From: Loxodes magnus
Lineage: Eukaryota > Ciliophora > Karyorelictea > Loxodida > Loxodidae
DNA: 64,000 nucleotides
Direction of reading: 5' to 3'
Assembly (NCBI GenBank): GCA_946699065.1
Contig: CAMPDV010000860.1
Location: forward strand, 1-64,000
A program made the position numbers and the translations under genes. Positions 12,572 to 24,537 of this stretch are shown piece by piece (positions within the stretch are counted from its first letter, which is position 1; the number at the start of each line of letters is the position of its first letter). Under the pieces are notes generated by a model that had not been told where the DNA came from, did no database searches, and was given only the letters and a program-made list of their open reading frames with translations.

Positions 12572-14635
12572 ACTCTCAAAATATTCCACAATTTCCTTCC
12601 AACATCTTCCTTTCCTCTTCACACACTCTTATCTCCTTAAAACTATTCTCCTTTATAACATTCTAATCCCCTCACTCATATGTCTTTACTCATTTATATT
12701 AAATTTTTAACTTACCTTCTCCACTTATAATTACTTTGCCAAATCTAATATCCTCTTTATATTCCATTTTCTTATCGTTTTATCTTCAGATGCTGATACA
12801 ATATAGTTAGAGTCCGGTGAGATAACTACCGATTTAACTCGATCAGTATGTCCTTTCAAAGTTTTTTGGAGAGTTCCATTCTGGAAATTCCAGATCTTTA
12901 TCGTTGTATCGTGAGATGCTGATATAATATAGTTAGAATCTGGGGAGATAACTACCGATTTAACTCAATCAGTATGTCCTTTCAAAGTTCTTTGGAGAGT
13001 TCCAGTCTAGAAATTCCAGATCTTTATCGTTTCTAAAGATGCTGATATAATATAGTTAGAGTCTGGAGAGATAACCACCGATCTAACTGAAAAATTATGT
13101 CCAGTCAAAGTTCTTAGGAGAGCACCAGTCTGCAAATTCCAGATCTTTATCGTTTTGTCATAAGATGCTGATATAATATAGTTAGAGTCTGGGGAGATAA
13201 CTACCGAGGTAACTGATTATGTATGTCCAGTTAAAGTTCTTTGGAGAGTTCCATTCTGGAAATTCCAGATCTTTATCGTTGTATCGTGAGATGCTGATAT
13301 TATATAGTTAGAGTCTGGGGAGATTACTACCGATGAAACAGAAGAAGTATGTCCAGTCATTAAATTGCTTTGCTCTAGTTGAATATTTTATATATTTTAT
13401 ATACTTGCCATGTCAAAATTACATTTTACAATTCTTACGTTTGTTATTTTAATATCCTATAAACTTGAATTACTGAAATCGCAATTCTCGAAATAAGAAT
13501 CACTCAAATCAACTCCTTTTATTCTCACTCCTCTCAAGTCTTAGTTAAAAAACACAAAACCCAAATAATTCAACATTTTTATCGCATTCCCCGAAGCTTA
13601 GGTAATCTTGTCACTCCATTTAGATATTTTTATCACCTCTAATAATTTTTACTCTATTGTCTGGTCTCTCATAACCTCTAACTATTATAAGATGTCCGTC
13701 TACTCTAGCAAATGCTTGTCATTCAGTATACTTACTTTTATCTACTCTATATATATTTTTTATTCCCTAAACAGGCTTAGAAATTATCTTATTTCTTAAC
13801 TACTCATTTAAGGATTAACGTCAGGCATTTCAATTAATTAGATTAAGCTTTACTTTATAGCCTCTATATTCAATCTACTTTAAGGTATCTATTACCAACA
13901 TCCTCTTATTATTTAGGCAAAACAATCCGGACACTCTTAAGGTATTTATTCTCTTTCTCCATGACTAACTTAGTATATAACAACCTAATCGTTTAAAGCT
14001 TTGAAAGGAATTTCTCTTGTCGCTATTTCCCAAAGTACTATTCCCAAAGCATATATATCCGATTATATGCTATATTTAGGTCTAAGCGCCATTAATTCCG
14101 GAGCCATTCAACGAGTAGTTCCAACTTATTATACCGAACTTAAAGATTTAGATTCTGTCTTTATTCTCGATAGTCCAAAATCAGTTATTTTAACTTTATA
14201 ACTAGCTTCCAATAGTATATTACTACTTTTCAAGTCTCTATGAATTATATTAAACTCATGAATATACTATAATCCCTATACTATCTATAAACATATCTCA
14301 TACCTTAACTTCCATTCAATCTCTTAACTACTATGTAAAAATCCATACAAGGATTATTACATTAACTCCATAACCAAAGACATTGGAGAAGGACAGTATC
14401 CATATAATAAGACTACATTTGGATGTCTAAGCTTTTATAATATATTAAGCTCTTATAGAAATTCATTAGTTATCTCATTCATAGAACTCTAAATTAATAG
14501 CTCCTTTATAGCCACATCAGTACTTCCTTACCATTTCCCTTTATACACAGTACCAAAGCTTCCCCTGGCAATTTGAGAAACTTTTTATAAACTTTAAGCC
14601 TCTATAACTAAATATTGATCTATGGTAGATTCCAT
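12572..14635 (-). CDS. Protein kinase - pentapeptide-like - WD40 fusion protein
   Basis: One continuous minus-strand frame from ATG 14635. Residues ~19-290 form a complete kinase domain of tyrosine-kinase-like (TKL/MAP3K-like) type: glycine loop '[11 protein letters not shown]' (23-33), VAIK Lys44, 'HRDLKSSN' (132-139), DFG (152-154) and 'MAPE' (177-180). All catalytic residues are present, so it should be an active Ser/Thr or dual-specificity kinase. A helical linker follows, then a pentapeptide-like stretch ('[20 protein letters not shown]'), then at least five WD40 repeats ending in '[10 protein letters not shown]'. TAA/TAG as Gln and TGA as Trp occur inside. The C-terminal ~70 codons after the last repeat have no known domain; the frame runs into the duplicated segment at about 12567, so the true end is uncertain. 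Five repeats are too few for a usual seven-bladed propeller. Probably a signalling kinase with an interaction module. Confidence 0.85.
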
Positions 14636-14819
14636 TTATAATTGATTAAAATGATTACTTTTAAAGCTATTAAATATAAGAAATGATTAGTAATTTTATA
14701 GTTTATAAGAGTTACTTATTATTTATACATTAATATAGCTATTTTATTTAAATACTAATATATTTAATTATATAGTAAATTTAAGTAATATAAATAAGAT
14801 ATAAATAAATAAATAAAAA
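14636..14819. other. AT-rich intergenic spacer upstream of kinase gene
   Basis: Nearly pure A/T between the kinase ATG and the 3' end of the minus-strand Gag element. It probably holds the kinase promoter, but no motif is identifiable. Confidence 0.4.
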
Positions 14820-14825
14820 CTATTA

Positions 14826-14855
14826 TAAAGCGCGTAGCACCTCATTGGCGCGCAG
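14826..14855 (-). other. Conserved 3'-terminal hairpin of G1
   Basis: Minus strand: GCGCG stem, loop CCAATGAGGTGCTA, CGCGC stem. Related hairpins with the core AAYGARGTKCTA lie near 24650-24680 (minus), 31340-31365, 55046-55072 and 63468-63492 (plus), always near the 3' end of a Gag-type element. It may be the recognition site for the retrotransposition machinery (inference). Confidence 0.55.
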
Positions 14856-15227
14856 CTCTTTCAATATTAATATTTAATATTAAGAAAATGTTCTCATGTT
14901 TCTTGTTAAAATTCTAGAGGTCCGATGAGTCATGTCAGCTTCTCCAAATGGAGAATCTTCTTATTAAAATTTATTCTTAAATCTTGAGTCAAATACTTCA
15001 GCCTTCTTGAATAAGGTCCAAATAAAAGAAGTTATTAAGTCGGTAATAAGAAGGCCCGTCAGTCAAACTTTCATACTGCTAGAGAAAACCTCGGGGTAAG
15101 TTAGGTATGTCTCAACGGAGCTTATCCATCCTTCCCCGTAGTGGCATCTAGTGCGAGATTACTCTCAATGCAGTGTACACTGCACCAGATTACCTACTAG
15201 TTTGGCTGACGCGGCCGACATGCATTT

Positions 15228-15258
15228 GATATTTTGATTAAGATTAAGATTAAGATTA
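15228..15258. repeat. Short tandem repeat, (GATTAA)n
   Basis: About four to five copies of a GATTAA-type hexamer in the 3' region of element G1. It does not match ciliate telomere repeats (C4A2 or C4A4 type). Confidence 0.6.
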
Positions 15259-15377
15259 AATGAGAGTTAACAATTATGCTAAAAAGCCGGTTAACGTCGG
15301 TGTTACTTCTGGACGGGTTTTTTTTGACGGTTTTCTTTCCGCCGTGACACTCTTCTAGGCTGTATGTCACTCTGAGA

Positions 15378-16227
15378 TCAGTCATTAAGAAAATCTTGAA
15401 TATAAATGTGCGCCCTTGGGTCTTTCTAGTTCATTTCTTCTGGTGTCAATTTCCTATAAATCCTCCCGTTCGTATCGCAGTATAGCCTCTACTTATTAAA
15501 AAACAATTGTCTTTCTTTTTGTTTTTTTAGGTTTATTCTGCTTTAATCCGCTTCAGCTCTAATGTCCTCCAATATTCTCTTTGTTAGTCTTAAAATTTCC
15601 TGCAATTTCTAAAGAGATGTCAGCTACTGCCACAGCAGTAACAAGATTTGGGCTGACTATATTGAATCTTGGGAGGTGAGGTAGAGGTCTAGGAGGCGTG
15701 TTCTTACTCCAGTTCCATGAATTAATTTTACTGGAGAGCAGAATCCGGCTGATAAGCCTACGCTTACACGTAATGGGTCTTCTGACCACTCAATTACTCG
15801 ATAGTGCGACTCTGAAGCAAAATAGTGTCGTGAGCTTTTTTGAGCTCCGCTCGCATATCGAAAACCTCCTACTCAAGCTTAACAAGTCTGGCTTAATCCA
15901 AAGTACTCAACTTGGTGCCAGTTTGCATGATTTTTGTTAGAGTTTGCTTAAGGTCTTGTACCTCCTGTCTGAGCTCTGCTTACTCGATGGCTAGCTCGTT
16001 ATCATAGCCAGAGCCGGACAGAGAGAAATCGCTCACTGAGGATTGTTGGAGTTAAGTTTTCTTTTTAGGTTTCTCTTCCTGCAGTGGCGTCCCTGGAGAA
16101 GTCTGTAGATGTTTCTTCTGGGTCTGGGGAATAGTCTTTTGTTGATATTGGGTCTTTTCTTCCTTGCCCTCTTCCCCTTTTTTATTACCTGTTGGAGTGG
16201 ATAAAATCCTTTTCTCAGACCTGACAT
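15378..16227 (-). CDS. Gag-like zinc-knuckle protein (G1), frame interrupted
   Basis: ATG at 16227 gives 'MSGLRKGFYPLQQ', similar to the start of G5 ('MVEGFKKGFY'). After a frame change near 16190 the frame reads a Gln-rich region, a coiled coil ('ELRQEVQDLKQTLTKI'), a CCHC knuckle 'CYCCGSSWHLFRNC' (15602-15643, its Trp encoded by TGA) and a basic tail. After a second frame change near 15540 it reads the C-terminal motif 'CDTNGRIYRKLTPEE' and stops at TGA 15378-15380. The first shift could be a ~20-nt intron or an indel, and the second lies in an A-rich run; I read it as a decaying or mis-framed copy. Probable role: nucleic-acid-binding ORF1/Gag of a retroelement. Confidence 0.7.
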
Positions 16228-16239
16228 CTTGTTAATTTT

Positions 16240-17250
16240 TTATCTCAATAATCTTGATTTAGTTTTCTTTAATCATTTTTTTCTTCGCTTGCTCACTAGT
16301 CAAATTATTCCATTAACTCTTCCACTTGTTCGTTTTTTTACTCTAAAATTTAAATTTTTCTATGAAGCAATTTTGAATGAAAGTATTTAATTCTGTAGTC
16401 AATTTGTTAAAGTTATCTTAGAGTATGGAAGTTAGGATTAATTTAAATTTTTTGTAAGTTATAAGTTTAAGCAAATCATAATTTTTCAAGTCTTTAAATT
16501 CTTCCATTAAATTTTGCAGAGCTTCACATTAAGAAATATGTTAATAGGTTTCTTATTCTCCGCAAATGCAAATTTCAGAGTTTTTTATTTAATAGTACCT
16601 ATATTTCAAATAAACTAAAAATTGTAACTAAAGGTCATTAATTTGAAAATTGATACTATTTCTTGAATTATTGTCTTGTTTAATATTGTATAAGTATAAG
16701 TTGGAAATTTCTATTAATCAATGTTATTATCTTAATCTTTAAAATAAAGGTGTGGAGTAGGCATCGCACTCAACCTTCTTATTACATCTGAATAAAATGT
16801 TTATTCTATTTTATTTAATACTTTATTTAAAATTATTTGCTACTACTAGCATCTTAAAGTTCTATTTGAAAATGTTAAGTCATTTATTTAAATTCTTTAA
16901 ATATTTAAGGTTACTGTTCTTTGTTAAAATAAATGCTACATCAGAGTTGGGATCCATTTAAGATTCAGTGTGAAGTTTTATATAAAATTTGAAATAATAC
17001 ATTGCAATGTAATTTTAAAAGAATAACCAATTCAAGACAATAAAGTAAGATTCATTCAAAGTAGAATTAAGATTTTTTTAAAGCACATCTTGCTACTTAT
17101 CTTTAGCTAGTGGTTATATCATTTTATTTTTTATCTCTGAAGAATAGTTGAAGGAATTAATTCTGACAAATACCGCGTCTTCGGTAGTATAAATATTCTA
17201 AAAATCTATTATATATTAATTAACACTTTTTATTGCCATTAAATTTACAG
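16240..17250 (-). pseudogene. LINE ORF2 3' part with Cys/His C-terminal motif
   Basis: The minus-strand frame contains 'SEICICGEQETYQHISQCEA' near 16505-16570. This has the C-x-C ... H-x3-C arrangement of non-LTR retrotransposon ORF2 C-termini and is closely like 'CMCEEYDAFKHIFRC' in the LINE at 41365-41415. About 200 upstream residues look like the post-RT region ('SDVAFILTKNSNLKYLKN'). No RT catalytic motif was seen, so the copy is 5'-truncated. It runs into G1 in the same orientation. Confidence 0.6.
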
Positions 17251-17372
17251 TCCCTGTACTTTTTATATCTTATTAAGATTGCCTGTCTCCAATAATTAAT
17301 TATTAAATACCATCTCCAATGTAGTGAGCTGCAGAGAGATAAAATTTATTGCGATAAAATGTAGAATTTGAA

Positions 17373-19266
17373 ATGCTTAATGATACCTTGAAAACTCATG
17401 ATGGCATAACTGAAGTTTATGTGTATTTAGTGCTAGTTTTTTAATTACCAGAAACAGACGTAACATTACAAACGGGAACTGTACCTGTTTGTATTTTAGA
17501 ACAAATAATTGAGTCTGGATGAAGCGTGCAAATTAGTGAGGTTTTTTAGGATTACTACCTTGCAGTATAATTAATAATGCATTTTGGAGAAAGAAACTTC
17601 CTGAGAACTAAAACTGATTAATATCATCTTTCGTACATCTAGAGCCTGATGTATAGAATAAACTTTTAAGATTAGAGGAGAAATAAAAAATATATGCTTT
17701 GAAATGGTTTAGTCTTACCTAACATATATTCATGGTATTTTAATGGCTTTTTATAGATTAGGAGAAGACATATATTTAACCTATATATGGCTAAGATAAA
17801 CACTGTATAAATAATTCTAAGAGAATAATCTGTGAAAGTTGCAAACTTGTTAAGCTTTTAGTGAAATTGTAAGGAATATAGTTATTGAAAGAACTGATGA
17901 TGAAGAGAAATAGTTCTCTTGAAGCAGCTTTAAAGTATAGAGATTATATAAATTTTCTTCATCCTAGTGACTATGACTTCATACTTTATAATATGAGAGA
18001 TTTTGAAATAGTAAAGCATTCAAAAATAACCGACTTATAGTGTTTTGTCTATGGTTTATTTTTTACTCAACAATAAAATATAACAGTTGATGGATTATCT
18101 TACTAAATCCTAAGAATGATTTGGGTAAGATTTGTTAGAAATATTCCAAGTCTTTAAATGAAAAGCATATTTAAAAGAGACTAAACTGATTGAATATTTA
18201 CAAAAAAAGTATGAAGTTCAGTGCAAAATACGACAATAAGTTGAAATTTTGTATTGGGTTGCTTCAGAAAAGTATTTTAGAGAACGTGAAAAATCCCTAG
18301 CTTATATGCTACTTAGAAGAATTTATCTTTAGTAAGGTTAAATTGTAAAAACTTGAATGAAGATACTACTCTATGTTAAGCAATCTGTCCAAGTGTGAAA
18401 AACTCCTTAAGTGATGCAGGAGTTACCGAATTTATTCTAGGAGCTAGTAAATTTAATAGATGTGCTGTTTGAACAGGAGAGTAGATGCTTAGATTAGTAT
18501 AATAAAATGCTCCCATACTTCTTTAGATTAAAAAATACACTAAAATACTTAAAATGTTCTTAGTAATTAATAAATTGAATAAGAAAAAGTAAATCAAACT
18601 AAATAAATGTTAAATATTTATCAAATCTTAAGATCTCCCTTTTCAAATCAAATTTATACTTCTTAAAATAGCAAAGAATGAAAAATTATTATTCTTGGTT
18701 TACCAAAAGATTGAACTGAAAAAAATACACGAGCTATCTAAGAGAAAATGAGATGGTTGTAAAGAAGAAAAACCTACGCAACCTTTAGGAGTCAAATTTA
18801 TTTTACTTATAATTGCAAGAACAGTTTCTTAAAATAGTGCAGTATTTAAGATTTTCAAAGGAAAGACTTCCTAAGCTTAACAGTTATGATATGAATTGGA
18901 GAAATAGAAGAAAATCAGGTAAAGAATAAGCAAGTCTTATAGTAATGTAATTAGGATAAACTATAAGAAAAAATCAGGATGTATAGTAAAAATATGTAGA
19001 AGTAAGTGAAGAAAAATAGGAAGAAATATAAGAGGAAACGTAAGAGGAAATTGACTATATTCCTTCAGAAAAAGCTATTTAAGTAGTAAGAATCTTTAAA
19101 CAAGAAAAAGAAAGAATATAGCAGCAAATAGAGGACGAGGCAGGATATCCTATATGTTTTTCATTTTTCTCATAAATTTAGAAAGTTGCTTTGCATGGTG
19201 ATCCAAGTCATTTGAAATGTGAAATATATCTATAGAGTTTGAGTTTTTGTCCTCTATATAGATAGA
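17373..19266 (+). CDS. Candidate multi-exon or decayed gene, unknown function
   Basis: Starts ATG 17373 with a protein-like frame ('MLNDTLKTHDGITEVYVYLV'). Other protein-like stretches follow in changing frames: around 17900-18340 ('QDLLEIFQVFKWKAYLKE'), 18380-18560 ('VMQELPNLFQELVNLIDVL') and 19010-19260 ('EIDYIPSEKAIQVVRIFKQE'). The last contains 'GYPIC' and 'CPLYR', faintly like a decayed RING finger. Frame changes could be tiny introns or indels. The middle faintly resembles a RasGEF N-terminal region, but no catalytic domain follows. I do not assign a function. Confidence 0.4.
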
Positions 19267-19589
19267 AACTTTAAAAACAATTTTAATTAAAATATCGATC
19301 TTAAATATTTATATTCTAATAATATTGAAGCTCTTATTGAAGCAATATTAAAAGCTAAAACTAATTAAGATTATTTACTTTAACATATTTAATTTAATAA
19401 TTAATTTTCAAAACTTAAAATAAAAAATGTTTAAGATGCTTTCTTAAAAGAAATAATATTTAATTAGCTATTTGAAAACTAAAATGTATTTAAAAAGGTT
19501 AAATCTAATAATTAAATTATTTTAAATTATTAACTTCATGAAATTTTAAGTTTTTTCTAGCTTGGATAATTATAAATTACATTAATTTA

Positions 19590-20540
19590 TATGTAATTAA
19601 AAAAATGTCAAACATCCGATGGGGCTTCTTTGCCACCTCTTCAAAAGGCAAAAAGGAAGAGAGGAAGCGAGATGCCATTCTTCTAACCCCACGTCTTTTC
19701 TTTAATTAGACCAACCTTTTTATCAGCAAAAAAACTAATAATAGACCTAACAATTTTCAAAGCCGGGTAAACAACAGAAACAAACTTGGTAAACTCCAAA
19801 CACGGAAGAGAGGTCTCGAAGGCAGTAGGAGATGGTATTGCGTGACTAGGAACGATCCTTTGGCTTTAGCTCTGAGCAATTTGATGTAGCGTAGTTTGCA
19901 TTAAGAGTGGTGAACTTCAATGAAGAGGTTTAAAAGTTGAAATACTAGAACAAAAAGCTAATTTTCAAGCCACAAAGAAAAGAATTAAATGGATGGGGAT
20001 CATATAGATGACTATGAACGCAAATGGATGCGTTCTTCAGCATCCAACACCATTAGGATAAAAACACAACTTAGCTGAGGAATTAAGTAGTTAAATAAGA
20101 ATAGGAAATTCAACTCCTAAAAGAATCAAGAATGGAATAGCTAAATACTGGATCGATCTCAATATATGTCAAACCCTAAGCTTAACCTCAAATGAGACTA
20201 ATTCCGATCAAGAAGAGATGCTTTCGCTTCTAAAACCAATAAAAGCTATATCAGAACTATTAGAAGTTTCAATAGAAACAAAGGAATTTGTGATAAGCAA
20301 AGCGAACAGAAGCAATTGGGCTGAACAAGATTTTTTTGCATGAGAATGGAAATATGTATAAGCGGAAGAATATGGAGTTATAACCAAGCCCGACAGGAAT
20401 GTAGAAAGGTAAAACTATCTAAAAAAATCGTAGATGGGAACGCGAAATCATAAAGTTGCCCCAAAAATTTTAACGAACAGCGAAAAGCTTGAAGCGTTGT
20501 ACTTTTGAGAGGGTAAAACTCCTTAATAATGGAGAAACAA
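19590..20540 (+). pseudogene. Gag-like retroelement copy G2, zinc knuckle lost
   Basis: A GC-richer block of ~950 bp. The frame that aligns with the other Gag proteins has two coiled-coil segments ('NFNEEVQKLKYQNKKL', 'LRNQVVKQEQEIQLLKE'), then 'KRCFRFQNQQKLYQNYQKF', which aligns with the G6 knuckle 'CFQCGSIWHLYRQC' but with Cys-to-Phe, His-to-Lys and Cys-to-Tyr changes, then 'LNKIFLHENGNMYKRK', matching the C-terminal [NS]G-x-[IVM]-Y motif. A second frame ('EEMLSLLKPIKAISELLEVS') also looks protein-like and cannot be excluded. No TSD could be set. Confidence 0.5.
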
Positions 20541-21118
20541 TTTTATATAATAATAATTACAAAACCAAATATTTGTTGTTTTATCTAAAACTTTATAGTA
20601 TCCTATGATTTAATTTTAAGTATACGTTTTCTCCTCATTAATTCCAAAGATATTTGTTTTACTCCAAAAGTTATAAGCTTTTATATAAAAAAGGATATCG
20701 ATAATACAAATGAAAAATTAAAATAATACTATTAAATAAACTATGAATTTCATTTAAACTTAATCATTCGATTCTAGTTGAGAAAAAAAGCTTGATCTGA
20801 TACTGTGATAAATAAGATTTTAGTCAAATTTTTCTTGATATAAAAAATTGAAAGTGAAAAAATGAGCAAAAAATAACCTTTTCGAACTTTATTTAACATC
20901 AGAGTAATTTTTTAATAGAATATGACAATTTGAAATAACATAATTTAAAAATATAGAAAATATAGAAAAAATAGATTTATTTATTAGTGAAGAAACTTAG
21001 TTTATTGAAAGATATTCGCTAGAATTAAATTAATTGGAGCCTAAATTTTAAGTAATATAATTACTATATAAATAAGTTATTATGACAAGAATTTAACAAA
21101 TATAAGATAATATTTAAT
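20541..21118. other. AT-rich DNA without recognisable feature
   Basis: Low-complexity A/T sequence between Gag copy G2 and duplicated segment B. Nothing supported. Confidence 0.5.
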
Positions 21119-24100
21119 CTAAAAGAATATGATAAATATTATAAATGACACAGTTTAATAATAAAATTATTACGAAGAAAAATGTACTGAAACAAATAAA
21201 AACTAAATATAAAATTTCACTATTAAAAATATTTAGAATCTAATAATAAAAATTATAAGAAATGAAAATGCTATTAAATAAAGTTTGAAAGAATTATATA
21301 AATTAAACTAATTGATTTATAATTATTATTAAAATAGTAATATTTATTTCTATATATAACTTAAAATTATTTAAAACTATGCTTAGAATGTTTAAAAATA
21401 AAGATAATTATTTTTTAAGCTATTAAATATATTAAATAAGTTTAATTATATTTTTTAAATACGATACATAAATTTTATAATTTCTTTAATTTCTAATTAT
21501 AGCTTAAAATAATATTATAGTTTTATTACATTTTTAATCATTTTACACATTAAATATTTTAAATTTTATATCTAAATTCTTTTTAATTTATAAAGATTTT
21601 GCTAAAGTTTAATGAAAAATTAATTAAAACTATTTTATAAATATAAAAATTAATTATTTTAATATATAATAAGAAATTAAATATTTTTATAATAGATAAA
21701 AAGAATCCATTCATGATGCAAAATTATTTATTATATTCTTTATTTACTTTATAATTTCTTGTTTAAATTTACTATCTATAAATACATTTTTTTATATTAC
21801 AAAGGCTTTAAAATGCTAGTCTCATTTTTTTTAATTTTTATATATATTTGAAAGTATGATAACCACTTGCTATAATATAATTAGAAAGAAATTTTCTTTG
21901 ATAAAAGTATAAATATTACTTATCAACTTGATAGAGTTTTTAATTGATTGCAAAATAGATTTTTATAATTAATTTCGTCGAAAATGTTTAAAAAATGATT
22001 TTTTATAGAAAGGGATATTTTAAACTAAAAATAAGAAGGGATTTATACTCTATTGATATAATTTATTTTATAAATAAATAATTTATTTTATTTTAATTTC
22101 CTATTTTAATTAAAAACAATTAGCATTTACATCTCTTAAACCTAGAATTAGAAAACTTTGATTTTAATTATAAATTAGATACAATTGCATAATTATTATT
22201 AATTATTTTTCTATGAAATTAAATTTATAAAAATAATAAATATAAGATACGTAAATAAATTAAAAAAATATTACTATAATAATATTATTTTTCGTTTATA
22301 ATTCGTAATCATAAATTGAGTAAGTTTTATAAAATTTAATAACCAAAAATTTTATTTTAGATTAAAAATATTTAAATAATATTAAATTTTAAATAAGCAA
22401 GAATGATATTCAAATTTAATATAATTTATATTTTATTTTCTTAATACAAATTTATCAAAAAGTTTAATTTAATTTAATTTTATTTATTGTTTTTAAATAA
22501 CCTTTAAATCTTCTTTTAATAGAAAATGGTCCTAATTTCGCATTTTTTTAATTTATAGGCATATTTTAATCAATAAAATTAAAAAATAAACATGTTTTTA
22601 ATTCAAAATTTTAATTAATTTTGCTACTTTACTTAATATTTAAAGTTAGAATGCTAATATTTAAATAATTAAATTATTTTAAAAAAATGAAGCTGGATTT
22701 CATATTAAGTTTAGAATATATAAAATTAAATAATTTTTATTTATTTATTCAAATATTGAATAGTTTCCGTTTAAGCAGAAGTTTAAGATTTGCGATTAGT
22801 AAAAAAATTAGTACTTTTACCATAATAAACATCCATAATTGATGAAAAATAGTAAAAATAACCTATCTTCGAATAGTCTGATTATAAAAAACTGAGACTT
22901 AGATCATTTTTTAGCATTTTTAACATTATTAAATTTTTATATTTTGAAATTGAAAATTTCTAAGAATAATTATTTTTTGTTGAATTTCTTCATTTAAAAA
23001 GTCAATCAATGCTAGATTTGTAAAATTTTTAATTTTTTAATATTTATCTTTATCACAAATATTGTTAAATATAAAATTTTAAATTATAATTTTTTTTTAT
23101 TTTTCAATTAATAATTTATACTTTATTTTTTCTTTTAGTAATAATTTTAAATAATTTAATAGAAGTTGATAGTGTCAATTAAATAATTAGTAAATTTTAT
23201 ATTCATTTTTTATAGAAAAATTTAATTTCTTAAGTTTTCCTTATAATTTTTAATTTAACTTTTAAAAATATTTTACTACATTTCTAAGGTTAAAATAGAG
23301 ATTACATAATTTATTATATGTTTTATCTAAAAATTAATTAAATATTTAAATATTTATTTATAATATCATTTAGAATTATATATTTTCTTAATATTTTTAA
23401 TTATATTTATTTAATTTTTTTGCATTTACTTTGGTTTTTTATAAAATATTAAGAGATTTTATATATAATGAATTATTTTAAATTTTTATTAAACAAATAG
23501 AAAAATATTAATTTTTCCTTATTTTAATTTAAAATATTATTCTTCATTAATAAAAAATGCAATCACAGTTTTATTAAATATTTTATCTAGAGGATAAGAT
23601 AATTTCTCATTAGTATCTAATTAAACCTACTTTTAACTAGTTAAAATACTTAGAATATTTGCAAGTACAGTTAAAGTAAAAAGGAAATTTCTTTTAAGTT
23701 TTTATGAATTAATATAATTAAGTGAGTTAGTGAAGGAGGCTATAATATATTAAACACTTGATTTTAAGATAAATAGAGGATTTTAGATATATGAATAAAT
23801 TACTCTATAGAAGATTTAAATTAGCTTTTCTTTATTTAATTATATAAAAGAATAATGTTTTCTCTTTACTATTTATTTTAGTACATATAATTACCTAAAT
23901 GTTTTATAGAACTAGTATCATTAATACTTTAAATTTAATATATTCTTATACTCACTAAAATAAACTTAGATCAATTAAGACTAAATTTTTTACAGAATGT
24001 ATCTTTTTGTCAGTTTTCCAAACGAAAGTTAATTACAAAAGATAGTTAAAAAAAAGGAATATATAAATATAATTTAAATTTAAGAAAATTATAAATAATC

Positions 24101-24537
24101 TAAAAATCAAACTTATTTTAATGCCTAAGTTTCAAATAATTCTATAACTATCTATATCATCTTTTTAGGTTTAAATCTTTTGTAATAAGATTAATAAATG
24201 GCGATATGCTATAAAGCAAAACATGAAGAATTGTTGATTAGGAACAGAAAGATATAGAATAATAGTAGACTAATAAAATGTATTAAGAGTAAATAATAAT
24301 CTGTTAGATTAGTTTTAAATAGTTTATATTAGCTAATCTAATACTTATATTATCTCATACTTATTACAAAGAAACATATTATGTTAAGTTTACTCTTTCT
24401 ATTAATTCAGAAAATAATAATAGAAGATAGTAAAAATATGCTTTCTTAAAAGCTTATAATTTTCTTAAGAACAAACAACTTATTTTAATAAAGAGAGTAT
24501 TAATAGTGTTAGCAATATAATATAGATTTGAATATAA

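Larger units (their letters stand above)
14820..16240 (-). mobile_element. Gag-encoding retroelement G1
   Basis: GC-richer block with a Gag-like gene (15378-16227) followed by ~555 bp of non-coding 3' sequence. The last ~140 bp of the element (14822-14960) is shared with 63370-63500: a short hairpin TTCTCC/GGAGAA, the string TGAGTCA, 'GAGAACATTTT', and the terminal GCGCG...CGCGC hairpin enclosing AATGAGGTGCTA. Minus-strand LINE ORF2 sequence lies directly upstream (16240-17250) in the same orientation. No clear TSD was found, so the 5' boundary is approximate. Confidence 0.65.

Noticed and set aside
14001-14201. A 66-residue plus-strand ORF
   Set aside because: It is antisense to the kinase domain, covering the HRD, DFG and APE region.
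15228-15258. Possible telomeric repeat
   Set aside because: GATTAA units do not match ciliate telomere sequence and lie internally in a retroelement 3' region.
15197-15789. Short standard-code ORFs on both strands within G1
   Set aside because: They are other frames of the Gag coding or 3' regions. The frame with the coiled coil and zinc knuckle is the one shared with homologues.
18130-18340. RasGEF N-terminal domain
   Set aside because: Similarity is faint and no RasGEF catalytic domain follows; reported only as an unknown candidate gene.
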